A stretch of 64,000 bases of DNA from Zhihengliuella flava. Lineage in GTDB: Bacteria > Actinomycetota > Actinomycetes > Actinomycetales > Micrococcaceae. How positions within the stretch are numbered: position 1 is the first letter of the stretch; each line of letters begins with the position of its first letter. The notes beneath the pieces are model-generated. The model worked only from the letters and a program-made list of their open reading frames with translations, made no database searches and was not told where the DNA came from. A program made the position numbers and the translations under genes. Below are positions 26,672 through 34,993 of this stretch, in pieces. The stretch lies in the NCBI RefSeq assembly GCF_015751895.1, contig NZ_JADOTZ010000001.1, positions 1,302,001 to 1,366,000 of the forward strand, given 5' to 3'.

Positions 26672-26787
26672 GCCGCTTGCCAGAACGTGGTCCAGCCCAC
26701 TCTTCCTTGCTCCACGTGAGCGAGGTACTGTGACGCATATCAACACTCAGTGCGCGCCCGTGGACGCGCTCGGCCGTGAGGATCACG

Positions 26788-27525
26788 ATGAATTTGCCAG
26801 CCCTTCCCACCCGGCTTCTTGCTGAATTCCTAGGAACCTTCGTCCTCGTCTTTGGCGGCTGCGGCAGCGCCATCTTTGCCGCCCAAGTGATGGACACGGA
26901 CGCCGGCGTCAACCTCGGCATCGGGTTCGTCGGCGTGGCCCTCGCGTTCGGCCTCACCGTGCTGGTGATGGCCTACGCCGTGGGGCACATCTCCGGCGGG
27001 CATTTCAATCCCGCGGTGACGTTGGGCGCCGTTCTCGCCGGCCGCGCCGAGGCCAAGGAAATCTTCCCCTATTGGGTGGCCCAGCTGGTCGGGGGCACGT
27101 TGGCCGGAGCCCTGCTGCTCCTCGTCGCCATGGGCAAGGAGGGCTTTGACCCGGTGGCCTCCGGGTTCGCCACCAACGGCTACGCCGAACGCTCCCCGGA
27201 CGGCTACTCCCTCGTGGCCGTCCTGTTGGCGGAAATCATCCTGACGGCGGTGTTCCTCTACGTCATCCTGGGCGCCACGGACCGCCGCGCACCGGCCGGG
27301 TTCGCGCCCATCGCCATCGGCCTGGCCCTGACACTGATCCACCTGATCTCCATTCCCATCAGCAACACCTCCGTGAACCCGGCGCGCTCGCTCAGCGTCG
27401 CGTGGTTCGCCGGGCCGGATGCGCTCGGCCAAGTCTGGGTGTTCATCGTGGCCCCACTCATCGGCGCGGCGATCGCCGGAATCACCTACCGGATGCTCTT
27501 CCCGGACCAGCACGAGGTCTCCTGA
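26788..27525 (+). CDS. aqpZ: Aquaporin Z
   Basis: Water channel of 245 aa with six transmembrane helices and both pore motifs: HFNPAVT near residue 72 and SVNPARS near residue 196. The first helix is [23 protein letters not shown] water-selective channel is favoured over a glycerol channel by the His and small residues around the second half ([11 protein letters not shown]). The ATG at 26788 follows GAGGATC at proper distance, so the GTG at 26776 is rejected. Confidence 0.93.
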   Translation: MNLPALPTRLLAEFLGTFVLVFGGCGSAIFAAQVMDTDAGVNLGIGFVGVALAFGLTVLVMAYAVGHISGGHFNPAVTLGAVLAGRAEAKEIFPYWVAQLVGGTLAGALLLLVAMGKEGFDPVASGFATNGYAERSPDGYSLVAVLLAEIILTAVFLYVILGATDRRAPAGFAPIAIGLALTLIHLISIPISNTSVNPARSLSVAWFAGPDALGQVWVFIVAPLIGAAIAGITYRMLFPDQHEVS

Positions 27526-27644
27526 GCGGGCGCTGGCCGGGCACCAGTGTTCCTCCGGCCACAGACGGCTGACGGCACCGCGCGGCAGGAGTAAGGTGCG
27601 AGGCACAGGGGCTCACGCCCTTTTCTCGTACCGAAAGGTTCAAC

Positions 27645-29369
27645 ATGGTCACGGTTGCAGAGAACATGGTTGCCACGCTGCGCACCAACGGCGTCGAGCG
27701 CGTTTACGGGCTCCCCGGCGATTCGCTGAACGGCTTCACGGACGCGCTGCGCAAGGACGGCACCATCGACTGGGTGCAGGTCCGGCACGAGGAAGCGGCG
27801 GCCTTCGCGGCCGCTGCGGAGGCGGAAATGACCGGGGACCTCGCGGTCTGCGCCGGCTCCTGCGGCCCCGGCAATCTGCACCTGATCAATGGACTGTTCG
27901 ACGCGCAGCGCTCCCGCGTCCCGGTCCTCGCGATCGCCGCACACATCCCCACCCCGGAGATCGGCACCACCTACTTTCAGGAGACGCACCCGCAGGAACT
28001 CTTCCGCGAATGTAGCGTCTACGTGGAGTACGTGGCACACCCCTCCCAGATGCCGCGGCTGATGGAAATCGCCCTGCGCGCCGCGATCGAGCAGCGCGGG
28101 GTCGCCGTGCTCGTCATCCCCGGCGACGTCGCGCTGGCGGAAGCCCAGAGCACCCGCACCACCCAGATCAGCCGGGCCCGCCCCGTCGTCGTCCCGTCCG
28201 AGCAGGAGCTGGACCGGGCCGCGGAACTGCTCAACGACGGCGGAAACACCACCATTTTGGCCGGTGCCGGCGTGGCCGGCGCCCACACCGAGCTCGTCGC
28301 GATTGCCGAGCGGCTCGGCGCTCCCGTGGTGCACGCACTGCGCGGCAAGGAACACATCGAGTATGACAACCCGTACGACGTCGGCATGACCGGCCTGCTG
28401 GGGTTCTCCTCCGGGTACCGGGCCATGGAGAACGCGGACACCCTGCTGATGGTCGGCACCGATTTCCCGTACCCGCAGTTCTTTCCCGATCACACGCGGA
28501 CCCTCCAGATTGACCTGCGCGGCACCCAACTGGGCCGGCGGCATCCCGTGGACCTGGGGCTCGTCGGGGACAGCCGGGCCACGCTGGAGGCGCTGCTGCC
28601 CCGGCTGACGGAGCGCACTGGGCGCAAGCACCTCGAGGACGCCCGCCAGCACTACGCCAAGACGCGGGAGCGGCTCGACGATTTGGCCGTGCCCCGGCGC
28701 GGCAAGGCCGCCATCCACCCGCAATACCTGGCCCGGCTGCTGGATGAGCACGCGGCACAGGACGCCGTTTTCATCCCGGACGTGGGCTCGCCGGTGGTGT
28801 GGGCCTCCCGCTACCTGAGCATGAACGGCCGGCGCCGGCTGATCGGCTCCTTTGCCCACGGCAGTATGGCCAACGCCCTGCCGCAGGCCATTGGCGCGCA
28901 ATCCAACGAGCCGGCCCGCCAGGTGATCGCCCTCTCCGGCGATGGCGGGCTGAGCATGCTGTTCGGCGAGCTCATCACGCTGGTGCAGAACCAGCTGCCG
29001 GTGAAGGTGGTGGTCTTCAACAACTCCTCCCTGAATTTTGTGGAGCTGGAGATGAAGGCCGCCGGTTTTGTCACGTACGGGACGGACCTGGAGAACCCGG
29101 ATTTCTCCGCCGTGGCCAACGCCTTGGGCATCTGGGGCAAGCGCGTGGACTCCTCGCGCAAGCTGCCGCAGGCCATCAAGGAGTTCTTGGCCGTGGACGG
29201 GCCCGCACTCTTGGATGTGCGGACCGAGCGTCAGGAGCTCTCGATGCCGCCGAACATCACGGCCGAGCAGGTCAAGGGCTTCACCCTGTACGCCCTGCGG
29301 ACCGTCATGAATGGGCGCGGGGACGAGCTGCTGGACCTCGCCAAAACGAACCTACGCCAGCTGTTCTAG
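27645..29369 (+). CDS. poxB: Pyruvate dehydrogenase (quinone) / pyruvate oxidase
   Basis: Thiamine-diphosphate and FAD enzyme of 574 aa that oxidises pyruvate to acetate and CO2 and feeds electrons to quinone at the membrane. Motifs: ERVYGLPGDSLNGFTDAL, the catalytic Glu in VRHEEAAAFAA, CAGSCGPGNLHLINGL, and the ThDP-Mg motif GDGGLSMLFGELIT...VVFNNSSLNFVELE. The C-terminus matches the membrane-binding peptide region in length. It converges on an XRE regulator with a four-base overlap of stop codons. Thiamine synthesis genes lie nearby, but there is no operon link. Confidence 0.94.
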   Translation: MVTVAENMVATLRTNGVERVYGLPGDSLNGFTDALRKDGTIDWVQVRHEEAAAFAAAAEAEMTGDLAVCAGSCGPGNLHLINGLFDAQRSRVPVLAIAAHIPTPEIGTTYFQETHPQELFRECSVYVEYVAHPSQMPRLMEIALRAAIEQRGVAVLVIPGDVALAEAQSTRTTQISRARPVVVPSEQELDRAAELLNDGGNTTILAGAGVAGAHTELVAIAERLGAPVVHALRGKEHIEYDNPYDVGMTGLLGFSSGYRAMENADTLLMVGTDFPYPQFFPDHTRTLQIDLRGTQLGRRHPVDLGLVGDSRATLEALLPRLTERTGRKHLEDARQHYAKTRERLDDLAVPRRGKAAIHPQYLARLLDEHAAQDAVFIPDVGSPVVWASRYLSMNGRRRLIGSFAHGSMANALPQAIGAQSNEPARQVIALSGDGGLSMLFGELITLVQNQLPVKVVVFNNSSLNFVELEMKAAGFVTYGTDLENPDFSAVANALGIWGKRVDSSRKLPQAIKEFLAVDGPALLDVRTERQELSMPPNITAEQVKGFTLYALRTVMNGRGDELLDLAKTNLRQLF

Positions 29370-30262
29370 TCCGCCGGCGCCCGCCTCACCGACGGCTCGG
29401 CGCGGCGTGACGCGCCGGCGTCCGGGGAGGCAGCGCCGGCCGCCCAGCTGGCCAAGAGCGTGAACTTCTCCGTGGTCGCGCTGGAGGCCTCCGCCGTATA
29501 GGTGGTGATGGACAGGTCCGGCTCACCGGGCAGTTCCAGCACGTCGTAGGTGGCCACCAGCGTGCCCACCTGCGGGTGATGGAAGGTCTTTTCCCCGGTG
29601 CGGTGCTCGTGCACGTCCCGCTGCGCCCAGTGGTTCCGGAACTGGGGACTGCGGGTGGAGAGCTCGCCCACCAGCTCCGTGAGCGCCGCGTCGAGCGGGT
29701 TGCGCCCGGCCTCGAAGCGCAGCATCGCCGCGGTGAGGCTGCAGGCCAGCTCCCAATCATCGAAGAACGTTTGCGCCCGCGAATCCAGAAAGACGTACCG
29801 GGCGAGGTTGGGCCGCTCCGCTTCAAAGTGCTGGCAGAACATAGCCCGGCCCAACACGTTGGCCGCCACGAGGTCCTGATGCCGGTTGTAGACGATGGCC
29901 GGGACGGTCATGCTCTCCAGCATGCGCGTCAGGGACGGCCGGACGGTGGAGGGTGGCGCCGGGCGCTCGGCCGCCGGGCGGCCCGTCGCCCGAGCCACAT
30001 CGTGCAGGTGGGCCCGTTCGACGTCGTTCAGCTGCAGTGCGTCCGCAATCGCGTCGAGGACGGACTGGGACGCGTTGCGGATCTTCCCCCGCTCCAGCTT
30101 GGTGTAGTAGTCCACGCTGACGCCGGCCAGAATGGCCACCTCTTCCCGGCGCAATCCGGGCACGCGCCGCTGTCCGTACCCCGCGGGCAGGCCCGCCTGT
30201 TCAGGCGTGAGCTGGGCACGGCGGGAGATGAGGAACTCGCGCACGTCGTCGGATGTACTCAT
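29366..30262 (-). CDS. XRE-family regulator with MmyB-like ligand-binding domain
   Basis: Transcription regulator of 298 aa. The N-terminal helix-turn-helix is REFLISRRAQLTPEQAGLP, VPGLRREEVAILAGVSVDYYTKLERG; the C-terminal 180 residues form the MmyB-like PAS-type domain (PAIVYNRHQDLVAANVLGRAMF, FHHPQVGTLVATYDVLELPGEPDLSITTYTAE in pieces). This family is abundant in actinobacteria and often controls neighbouring oxidoreductases. The alcohol dehydrogenase gene lies upstream on the same strand. Its stop overlaps the stop of poxB (CTAG). Confidence 0.88.
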   Translation of the reverse strand: MSTSDDVREFLISRRAQLTPEQAGLPAGYGQRRVPGLRREEVAILAGVSVDYYTKLERGKIRNASQSVLDAIADALQLNDVERAHLHDVARATGRPAAERPAPPSTVRPSLTRMLESMTVPAIVYNRHQDLVAANVLGRAMFCQHFEAERPNLARYVFLDSRAQTFFDDWELACSLTAAMLRFEAGRNPLDAALTELVGELSTRSPQFRNHWAQRDVHEHRTGEKTFHHPQVGTLVATYDVLELPGEPDLSITTYTAEASSATTEKFTLLASWAAGAASPDAGASRRAEPSVRRAPAD

Positions 30263-30369
30263 GATGCTTCCTAGGATAAGTCCGGCCTTCGGTGGCGTCG
30301 CCGCCGGGCGGGCACGGGCACCCGGCCCGCCCGGCGACGTCGTTCGCCCATCCGTCGCGCCGGGGCCGC

Positions 30370-31392
30370 CTAAACGGTGAGCAGGACCTTGGTGGCGCGG
30401 CGCTCGTCCATGGCCTGGTAGCCCTCGGCGGCCTGCTCCAGCGGCAGGGTCAGGTCAAAGACTTTGCCCGGATCGATCTCCCGATCCCAGATCAGCTGAA
30501 TGAGCTCCGGCAGGAAGCGGCGCACCGGTGCCGGGCCGCCCAAGGTGTGGATACCGGCGAAGAACAGCTGGATGCCCGGGATCTGGACGTCGTGATTCAC
30601 GCCGACGTAGCCGAGGTGCCCGCCACCGCGCGTGGCGCCCACGGCCTGCATGAAGGACTCTTGGGTGCCCACGGCCTCGATCACCGAATGCGCGCCCAGC
30701 CCGCCGGTGAGCTCCTTGATCTTGGCGACGCCGGCCTCGCCGCGCTCCTCGACGATGTCCGTGGCGCCGTAGTAGCGGGCCAACTCCTGGCGTTCGGGGT
30801 GCCGGGACATGGCGATGATGCGTTCGGCGCCCAGCCGCTTGGCGGCCAAGACGCCCATGAGCCCGACGGCGCCGTCGCCGACCACGGCGACCGTTTTGCC
30901 CGGGCCCGCTTCCGCGGCGACGGCGGCAAACCAGCCGGTGCCCAGCACGTCGGACGCGGCGAGCAAGGCCGGGATGATCTCCGGGTCCGGCTCCCCCGGC
31001 GTCTTGACCAGGGTGCCGTCCGCGTGGGGGATGCGGGCCTTCTCCGCCTGGGTGCCGATCCCGCCGGCCACGAACTCGGCGTGAACGCACTTGGACTGGA
31101 AGCCGGCCCGGCAGATCTCGCACTCGTTACAGGAAATCACGAAGGATCCGACGACGAAGTCGCCCGGGACCACGGTGGTCACGGCGGAGCCGACCTGCTC
31201 GACGACGCCGACGTACTCGTGCCCCATGGCGGTGTGGTCCACGGGCTCAATCCCGCGGTAGGGCCAGAGATCGGACCCGCAGATGCAGGTGGCGGTCAGC
31301 TTGATGATGGCGTCCGTCGGTTCCAGGATCTCTGGATCCGCACGGTCCTCGACGCGCACGTCTCCGGGGGTGTGCATAACTACTCCGCGCAC
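30370..31392 (-). CDS. Zinc-dependent alcohol dehydrogenase family protein
   Basis: NAD(P)-dependent medium-chain dehydrogenase of 340 aa. Catalytic zinc ligands: Cys in TCICGSDLW, His-Glu in MGHEYVG. The structural zinc site is visible as SCNECEICRAGFQSKC (four Cys). The Rossmann motif is VGDGAVGLMGVLAAKRLGAERI. I moved the start to the GTG at 31392 (MRGVVMHTPGDV), which follows GAGGAG, because it gives the usual family N-terminus. The substrate is not evident; glutathione-independent formaldehyde dehydrogenase-like and tdh-like enzymes share this architecture. Confidence 0.9.
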   Translation of the reverse strand: MRGVVMHTPGDVRVEDRADPEILEPTDAIIKLTATCICGSDLWPYRGIEPVDHTAMGHEYVGVVEQVGSAVTTVVPGDFVVGSFVISCNECEICRAGFQSKCVHAEFVAGGIGTQAEKARIPHADGTLVKTPGEPDPEIIPALLAASDVLGTGWFAAVAAEAGPGKTVAVVGDGAVGLMGVLAAKRLGAERIIAMSRHPERQELARYYGATDIVEERGEAGVAKIKELTGGLGAHSVIEAVGTQESFMQAVGATRGGGHLGYVGVNHDVQIPGIQLFFAGIHTLGGPAPVRRFLPELIQLIWDREIDPGKVFDLTLPLEQAAEGYQAMDERRATKVLLTV

Positions 31393-31500
31393 TGAAAACT
31401 CCTCATGATGAAACTCGGGCGAAAAGCGGATCACTCAACGCTCCCGTCCATCCAACCGCGCGCGCCAGCGGCGTGGGAGGCCTTGTTAGACCCCCTCAGA

Positions 31501-31818
31501 TCACTCGCCGGAGGCGGCGTCCACCCCGAGGTCCGCGGCGTGGCCGCTGATCAGCTGCGCCAGGTCGATGTCGCGGCTGGTCACACCGCCGACGTCGTGG
31601 CTGGTGAGCGTGACGGCGACCTCGGGGTAGGTCAGCGTGAGGTCCGGGTGATGATTGGCGTCCTCGGCGGATGCGCCAATGCGGTTGACCAGCTCCAGAC
31701 CGGTGGCGAAGTCTCCGGTGGCGAACCGCGCGACGAGGGTGGCGTCCTGGGCGGCCCAGTCAGCCAACCCGGCCTCGTGAATGTCGGCGGGCGTGAGGAT
31801 GCGCTGCGAATCAGTCAT
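31501..31818 (-). CDS. Pterin-4a-carbinolamine dehydratase
   Basis: Small enzyme of 105 aa that dehydrates 4a-hydroxytetrahydrobiopterin, or a moonlighting member of the family. It has the characteristic motif ANHHPDLTLTYPEVAVTLTSHDVGGVTSRDIDLA with the two catalytic His in NHHPD and the late active-site motif GGVTSRD. The start at 31818 gives the normal length. No aromatic amino acid hydroxylase is visible nearby. In many actinobacteria the gene stands alone. Confidence 0.9.
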   Translation of the reverse strand: MTDSQRILTPADIHEAGLADWAAQDATLVARFATGDFATGLELVNRIGASAEDANHHPDLTLTYPEVAVTLTSHDVGGVTSRDIDLAQLISGHAADLGVDAASGE

Positions 31819-31888
31819 GGGGCCATCATCGCGCGCTTGGCCCTCCGCGGCTAGGGGGTGACGATGCGGCGCTTGGTAAGGTGCCCGC

Positions 31889-32068
31889 ATGGACCCCTTC
31901 AGTGCGATTGCCCTGACCGCCGTCTTCGTCGCGGTACTCTTCTACATCCTGTGGGGCGTGGTGAAATCAGCGGTCAAGCAGGGCCTCAAGGAGGATCGCG
32001 AGGAGCAGCGGCGCCTCGCCGAGCGCGCGGCCGGGCCAGAGGGCACGTCTTCCCCCACCCAGAAATAG
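31889..32068 (+). CDS. Small single-pass membrane protein
   Basis: A 59-aa protein starting MDPFSAIALTAVFVAVLFYI: one N-terminal transmembrane helix followed by a charged helical tail rich in Lys, Glu and Arg (KEDREEQRRLAERA) and a short Pro/Ser/Thr end. It is followed within 11 bp by a strong terminator, which supports its being a real gene. Function unknown. Confidence 0.65.
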   Translation: MDPFSAIALTAVFVAVLFYILWGVVKSAVKQGLKEDREEQRRLAERAAGPEGTSSPTQK

Positions 32069-32078
32069 CTGGAACACA

Positions 32079-32110
32079 ACAAAGGCCCGGACCGAAGTCC
32101 GGGCCTTTGT
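32079..32110 (+). terminator. Intrinsic terminator at the left edge of the accessory island
   Basis: Perfect 14-bp stem (ACAAAGGCCCGGAC and complement) with a CGAA tetraloop. It marks the end of core-genome sequence before the low-GC island. Confidence 0.85.
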
Positions 32111-32112
32111 CA

Positions 32113-32267
32113 CTTTGGTGGGCCGGGGCGGACTCCAACCACATGAGTGGAGGGGCGTCGAGCGGCCGGAAGCCGTGTGGGAACTGGCGAAGCGGGGTCT
32201 AAGCTCATCGGGCTCCACGGCTGATTCTAGGCTAGCCGAGGCGGTGACGGAACAAACGAGACGGAGT
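32113..32267. other. Island left junction with tRNA 3'-end-like fragment
   Basis: Read on the - strand, about 27 bases at 32113-32140 resemble the T-arm and acceptor end of a tRNA: GGTTGGAGTCC followed by GCCCCGGCCCACCA. The rest of a tRNA cannot be drawn. The remaining bases to 32267 show no convincing gene. This may be an attachment-site relic of an integrated element. Confidence 0.35.
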
Positions 32268-32393
32268 CGAACACCTCTGACGGCCAAGCAGATAGACGCG
32301 ATTCAAACTGCCGGCGACAGCGGCGAGAACACCATATCGATCGCACGACGTTTCGAGGCGAGCCGGATGACGGTGTGGAAGAAGACGAGGTGA
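32268..32393 (+). pseudogene. C-terminal helix-turn-helix remnant of a serine recombinase
   Basis: The open stretch encodes LTAKQIDAIQTAGDSGENTI followed by SIARRFEASRMTVWKK and a stop. This is the pattern of the C-terminal Hin/resolvase helix-turn-helix (LTxEQIxxIxxxxxxGxSxxxIAxxFxVSRxTVYR). The catalytic domain (about 140 residues with the nucleophilic Ser) is missing upstream, so the gene is a 3' remnant. It is evidence that the island arrived with a mobile element. Confidence 0.65.
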
Positions 32394-32399
32394 CGTCGT

Positions 32400-33494
32400 T
32401 TAGGCTGGGACGGGTGCCGTCCATCGTTCTAGCTGATCGGTAACGTTGGGCGCGTCGCGAACGAGGGTAGTTTTCCATGAAATTAGACGATCGTTCTGGA
32501 GCCTGCCGATCAACGTGATTGGGTGCACGCCCAAGGCGTCCGCCTCCGTCTGCGCCCAGGTCACGCTTGGCCGTTCCGGAACTACGGGGAGCGGTCCCGA
32601 GATAGCCAGTTCTCCAGCAAGTTGATCGGCTTCCGTTTCCTCGTCTTGGCTCTCTTCAGATAGGTCGTCAATGATGACCCCACCGTCCTCTGTGAGGTGG
32701 CCAAGCATAACGTGGGCGGTTTCGTGGAGGATTGTGAAGAGCACTTTGTCTAGCCGCTTCCATCGGCCGGAGATGCCAATTACGGGGGTCCCATCGACGA
32801 TCAGTGCGCACCCATCGAGCTTCCCTCCGGGGAACGCTTCAACGTAGATCAGCTTCACTCCGACTTCCGCGAAAGACGCTTGGAAGGCGGCAAACTCCTC
32901 CGGATTGCGTGCCCTTTCCGAGAGTTGCTCGGCCAACTCTCGAAGTCGATCACTGGAGTATGGCGGAACCTGCAGCTCACGCGCACTGGCCTTGACGCAC
33001 GCGACCCAGGCTTGCTGGAGCACTGTCACTGCCTCGTCCGTGTTACTTCGCCTAGCGGCGAATCTGACCGTCAACTCCTCATCAAGGCTCTGCATCCCAA
33101 AGAGGTGAAGGACCTCTTTCAATTGCCCATCTGGATCAGAAGCGGTGATGAAGCCACGCTTTCTCAGCAAGGCGACCGGCGCTAACTCACGCAACCTGGC
33201 GCGGGTCTTCACGGCGTCAAGGCTCTCTCTGGTGCGCGAATCCTGTGCTTGCTTCCAGAGGAGATAAGAGTCTTGAACCTTGAGCCAGAACTCTGCGCTT
33301 GTTCCGAGCGCAGCCGCGATCTGCGCGGCGGACTCGCGAGTGATCTCTTTCTTGCCGGAAATGATCTCGGAGACGAACTGTGCCGGTCGTCCCAGAATCT
33401 CCGCAAAGTCGGCCTGAGTCCAGCCGCGCGCGTCGAGTTCGTCAGCCAGGTGTTCCCCGGCCGGGAACACCTCGGCAGCCATCGGCGTACTCAT
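32400..33494 (-). CDS. HigA-like antitoxin fused to ImmA/IrrE metallopeptidase
   Basis: Protein of 364 aa. Residues 10-80 form a HigA-type XRE helix-turn-helix (ELDARGWTQADFAEILGRPAQ, then VSEIISGKKEI). The C-terminal half has the ImmA/IrrE (M78) zinc protease motif HETAHVMLGH (His257, Glu258, His261). The combination is known for addiction-module regulators that may be self-limiting or stress-cleaved. The gene follows the HigB-like toxin gene by 15 bp on the same strand, the usual higBA order. Start at the ATG 33494: the AAGGAG is ten bases away, whereas the GTG at 33503 is too close to it. Confidence 0.87.
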   Translation of the reverse strand: MSTPMAAEVFPAGEHLADELDARGWTQADFAEILGRPAQFVSEIISGKKEITRESAAQIAAALGTSAEFWLKVQDSYLLWKQAQDSRTRESLDAVKTRARLRELAPVALLRKRGFITASDPDGQLKEVLHLFGMQSLDEELTVRFAARRSNTDEAVTVLQQAWVACVKASARELQVPPYSSDRLRELAEQLSERARNPEEFAAFQASFAEVGVKLIYVEAFPGGKLDGCALIVDGTPVIGISGRWKRLDKVLFTILHETAHVMLGHLTEDGGVIIDDLSEESQDEETEADQLAGELAISGPLPVVPERPSVTWAQTEADALGVHPITLIGRLQNDRLISWKTTLVRDAPNVTDQLERWTAPVPA

Positions 33495-33509
33495 GATCGT
33501 CACTCTCCT

Positions 33510-33818
33510 TCAGTGGTAATCAACCATCTCGATGACGATGGCCAACCGGCCATCGTCATCCGTTTCGAACTTGATGATGAGCCTGAACTGGTCATTCAGG
33601 CGGATGGATGAGGTTCCGGCCCGGTTACCCTTGAGCTGCTCCAACCGGAGGGACCGCATCGCATATAGGTCTCGTTCGTCAGTGGCCGCGCGCAGTACCT
33701 GGATCTTCTTCCGGTATGCCTTAATGATGTCTGCACCCCGGCGCCGTGGCGCATAGGACGCATCTTCGGCCAGACGCCGAAGATCGTCATCCTCGAAGAC
33801 GACACGCAAGCACTCCAC
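33510..33818 (-). CDS. HigB-like RelE/ParE-superfamily toxin
   Basis: Protein of 102 aa with the HigB/RelE core: RSLRLEQLKGNRAGTSSIRL, then NDQFRLIIKF with a C-terminal IVIEMVDYH strand and His. Such toxins cleave mRNA at the ribosome. The first gene of a two-gene unit with the HigA-ImmA fusion. It starts at a GTG preceded by GAGGTGAG. The divergent promoter region on its right contains a strong palindrome. Confidence 0.87.
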   Translation of the reverse strand: MECLRVVFEDDDLRRLAEDASYAPRRRGADIIKAYRKKIQVLRAATDERDLYAMRSLRLEQLKGNRAGTSSIRLNDQFRLIIKFETDDDGRLAIVIEMVDYH

Positions 33819-33894
33819 CTCACCTCGAACAACACGACCAGGTCTAAGCTATCGCACCCTCTTATCGATATACTCATCATGGGTTCATCACCCC

Positions 33895-33923
33895 TTGACT
33901 GAAGTATGATACCTTAGTATCAT
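33895..33923 (+). promoter_or_regulatory. Promoter with embedded palindromic operator
   Basis: TTGACT (33895-33900), a 17-bp spacer, and TATCAT (33918-33923) form a near-consensus sigma-70-type promoter reading toward the gene at 33998. A perfect inverted repeat ATGATAC-CTTA-GTATCAT (33906-33923) occupies the spacer and the -10 box, so a repressor binding there would block transcription. HigA-like protein from the divergent unit is the obvious candidate (inference). Confidence 0.7.
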
Positions 33924-33997
33924 CGATTCCGCAAGCACAGCAGTGCATAGGATCGACCGCCCTCAGTGGCGGGGACTTGAACCACGAGGAGGTTTAG

Positions 33998-34993
33998 ATG
34001 CCCGGATATGCCAAGATCCCTAGCTTCATCAACGACTTGGTTGCTCGTTGCTCAACGGACACCTTCTACGTGAGCAAGGCGAGGACTTATTCGCTCTCGG
34101 ACCTGGCGTCCGGTGCTCTTGAGCACCTTGGGATCACTTCAGACGGAACGTCTGTGCAACACACTGAAGCCGTGGTGCCCGAAGCCACCAACGGCAGGTG
34201 GTCTCGGTACAACACCGACGGCAGGCTCGTCGTCCGCAAGGACCTCCCTAAGGTCGAGAAGGTTATTGGCGGATGGGAAGTCCCCAACTTCGGAGACAGG
34301 AAGCGCGGCAGCCATGTGCACTACTCCACGCGTCAGGTATTCCGGAGGGAGGTCTGGTATGCGAATCAGCTGCCTATCCTTATTCGTGTCGGGGGCGCTG
34401 CGAACGGACAGGTCACTATCGGCTTCCGCGTTGATCGCGTGTTCGACCGCACGGAACTCGATGAGCGCGGCCTTCACCTGGCAGCCTCACTCCTGAGGGA
34501 GAACCTCAACGCTCACGTTTCTATCGTTTCCTCGACGCTCTCAGTCGCTGATTGGCTGGACGACCAACAAGTGACATGGGAACTTCTCCCAAGGGGTGAA
34601 GCCAACTTCATCAAGGTTCTGAAGCATTTGAAGCGCAGCCCGGGAAGTCCGCGCTTGAAGACCATGCAGAACAGATTCGAAGCTGTGGAGCGGTTCCACC
34701 CGGGAGCGGTCATCGTAGGAGTAGGAGAATTCTCTCACTACTTCGGATTCAAGTTTCGTGAGGACCTTGTCGTCCTGGAAAACCTCGACTACGGGAACGC
34801 ACTGTATGTGATGTACGAGGACTGGACCACACTCAGCCGCCGCAGCCGAATCGACCTTCTCTCAAATCCAGAAGCTGGCTACGACCGGATCATCCACAAA
34901 GAGGGATGGGAGAACCGTCTCAAGGCTGTACTCGCCCTCAAGGGTCATGACGTCACCGGCGGAAAGGAGAGCGGCCGTGGGCAGTCCGAGTGA
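33998..34993 (+). CDS. Unknown protein overlapping a TIR-effector gene
   Basis: Protein of 331 aa with no domain I can name. The N-terminal third is polar and has a WSRYNTDGRLVVRKDLPK stretch. The central part (FRREVWYANQLPILIRVGG, GFRVDRVFDRTELDERGLHLAASLLRENL in pieces) looks alpha/beta. The C-terminal 70 residues (YFGFKFREDLVVLENLDYGN, ALYVMYEDW, RIIHKEGWENRL) resemble a module I have seen in hypothetical proteins of variable loci. The start follows GAGGAGG. The TIR gene starts 17 bases before this gene ends, so the two are translationally coupled and probably functionally paired. GC is well below that of the core genes. Confidence 0.75.
   Translation: MPGYAKIPSFINDLVARCSTDTFYVSKARTYSLSDLASGALEHLGITSDGTSVQHTEAVVPEATNGRWSRYNTDGRLVVRKDLPKVEKVIGGWEVPNFGDRKRGSHVHYSTRQVFRREVWYANQLPILIRVGGAANGQVTIGFRVDRVFDRTELDERGLHLAASLLRENLNAHVSIVSSTLSVADWLDDQQVTWELLPRGEANFIKVLKHLKRSPGSPRLKTMQNRFEAVERFHPGAVIVGVGEFSHYFGFKFREDLVVLENLDYGNALYVMYEDWTTLSRRSRIDLLSNPEAGYDRIIHKEGWENRLKAVLALKGHDVTGGKESGRGQSE

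Noticed and set aside
32113-32140. A functional tRNA gene at the island left edge
   Set aside because: Only a T-arm-like and acceptor-like stretch fits, the T-loop departs from GTTC, and no anticodon or D-arm can be placed.
33998-34993. Pycsar cyclase as partner of the TIR gene
   Set aside because: No class III cyclase motifs (metal-binding Asp pair, substrate-binding region) are visible in the 331-aa protein, so I do not call the locus Pycsar or CBASS.
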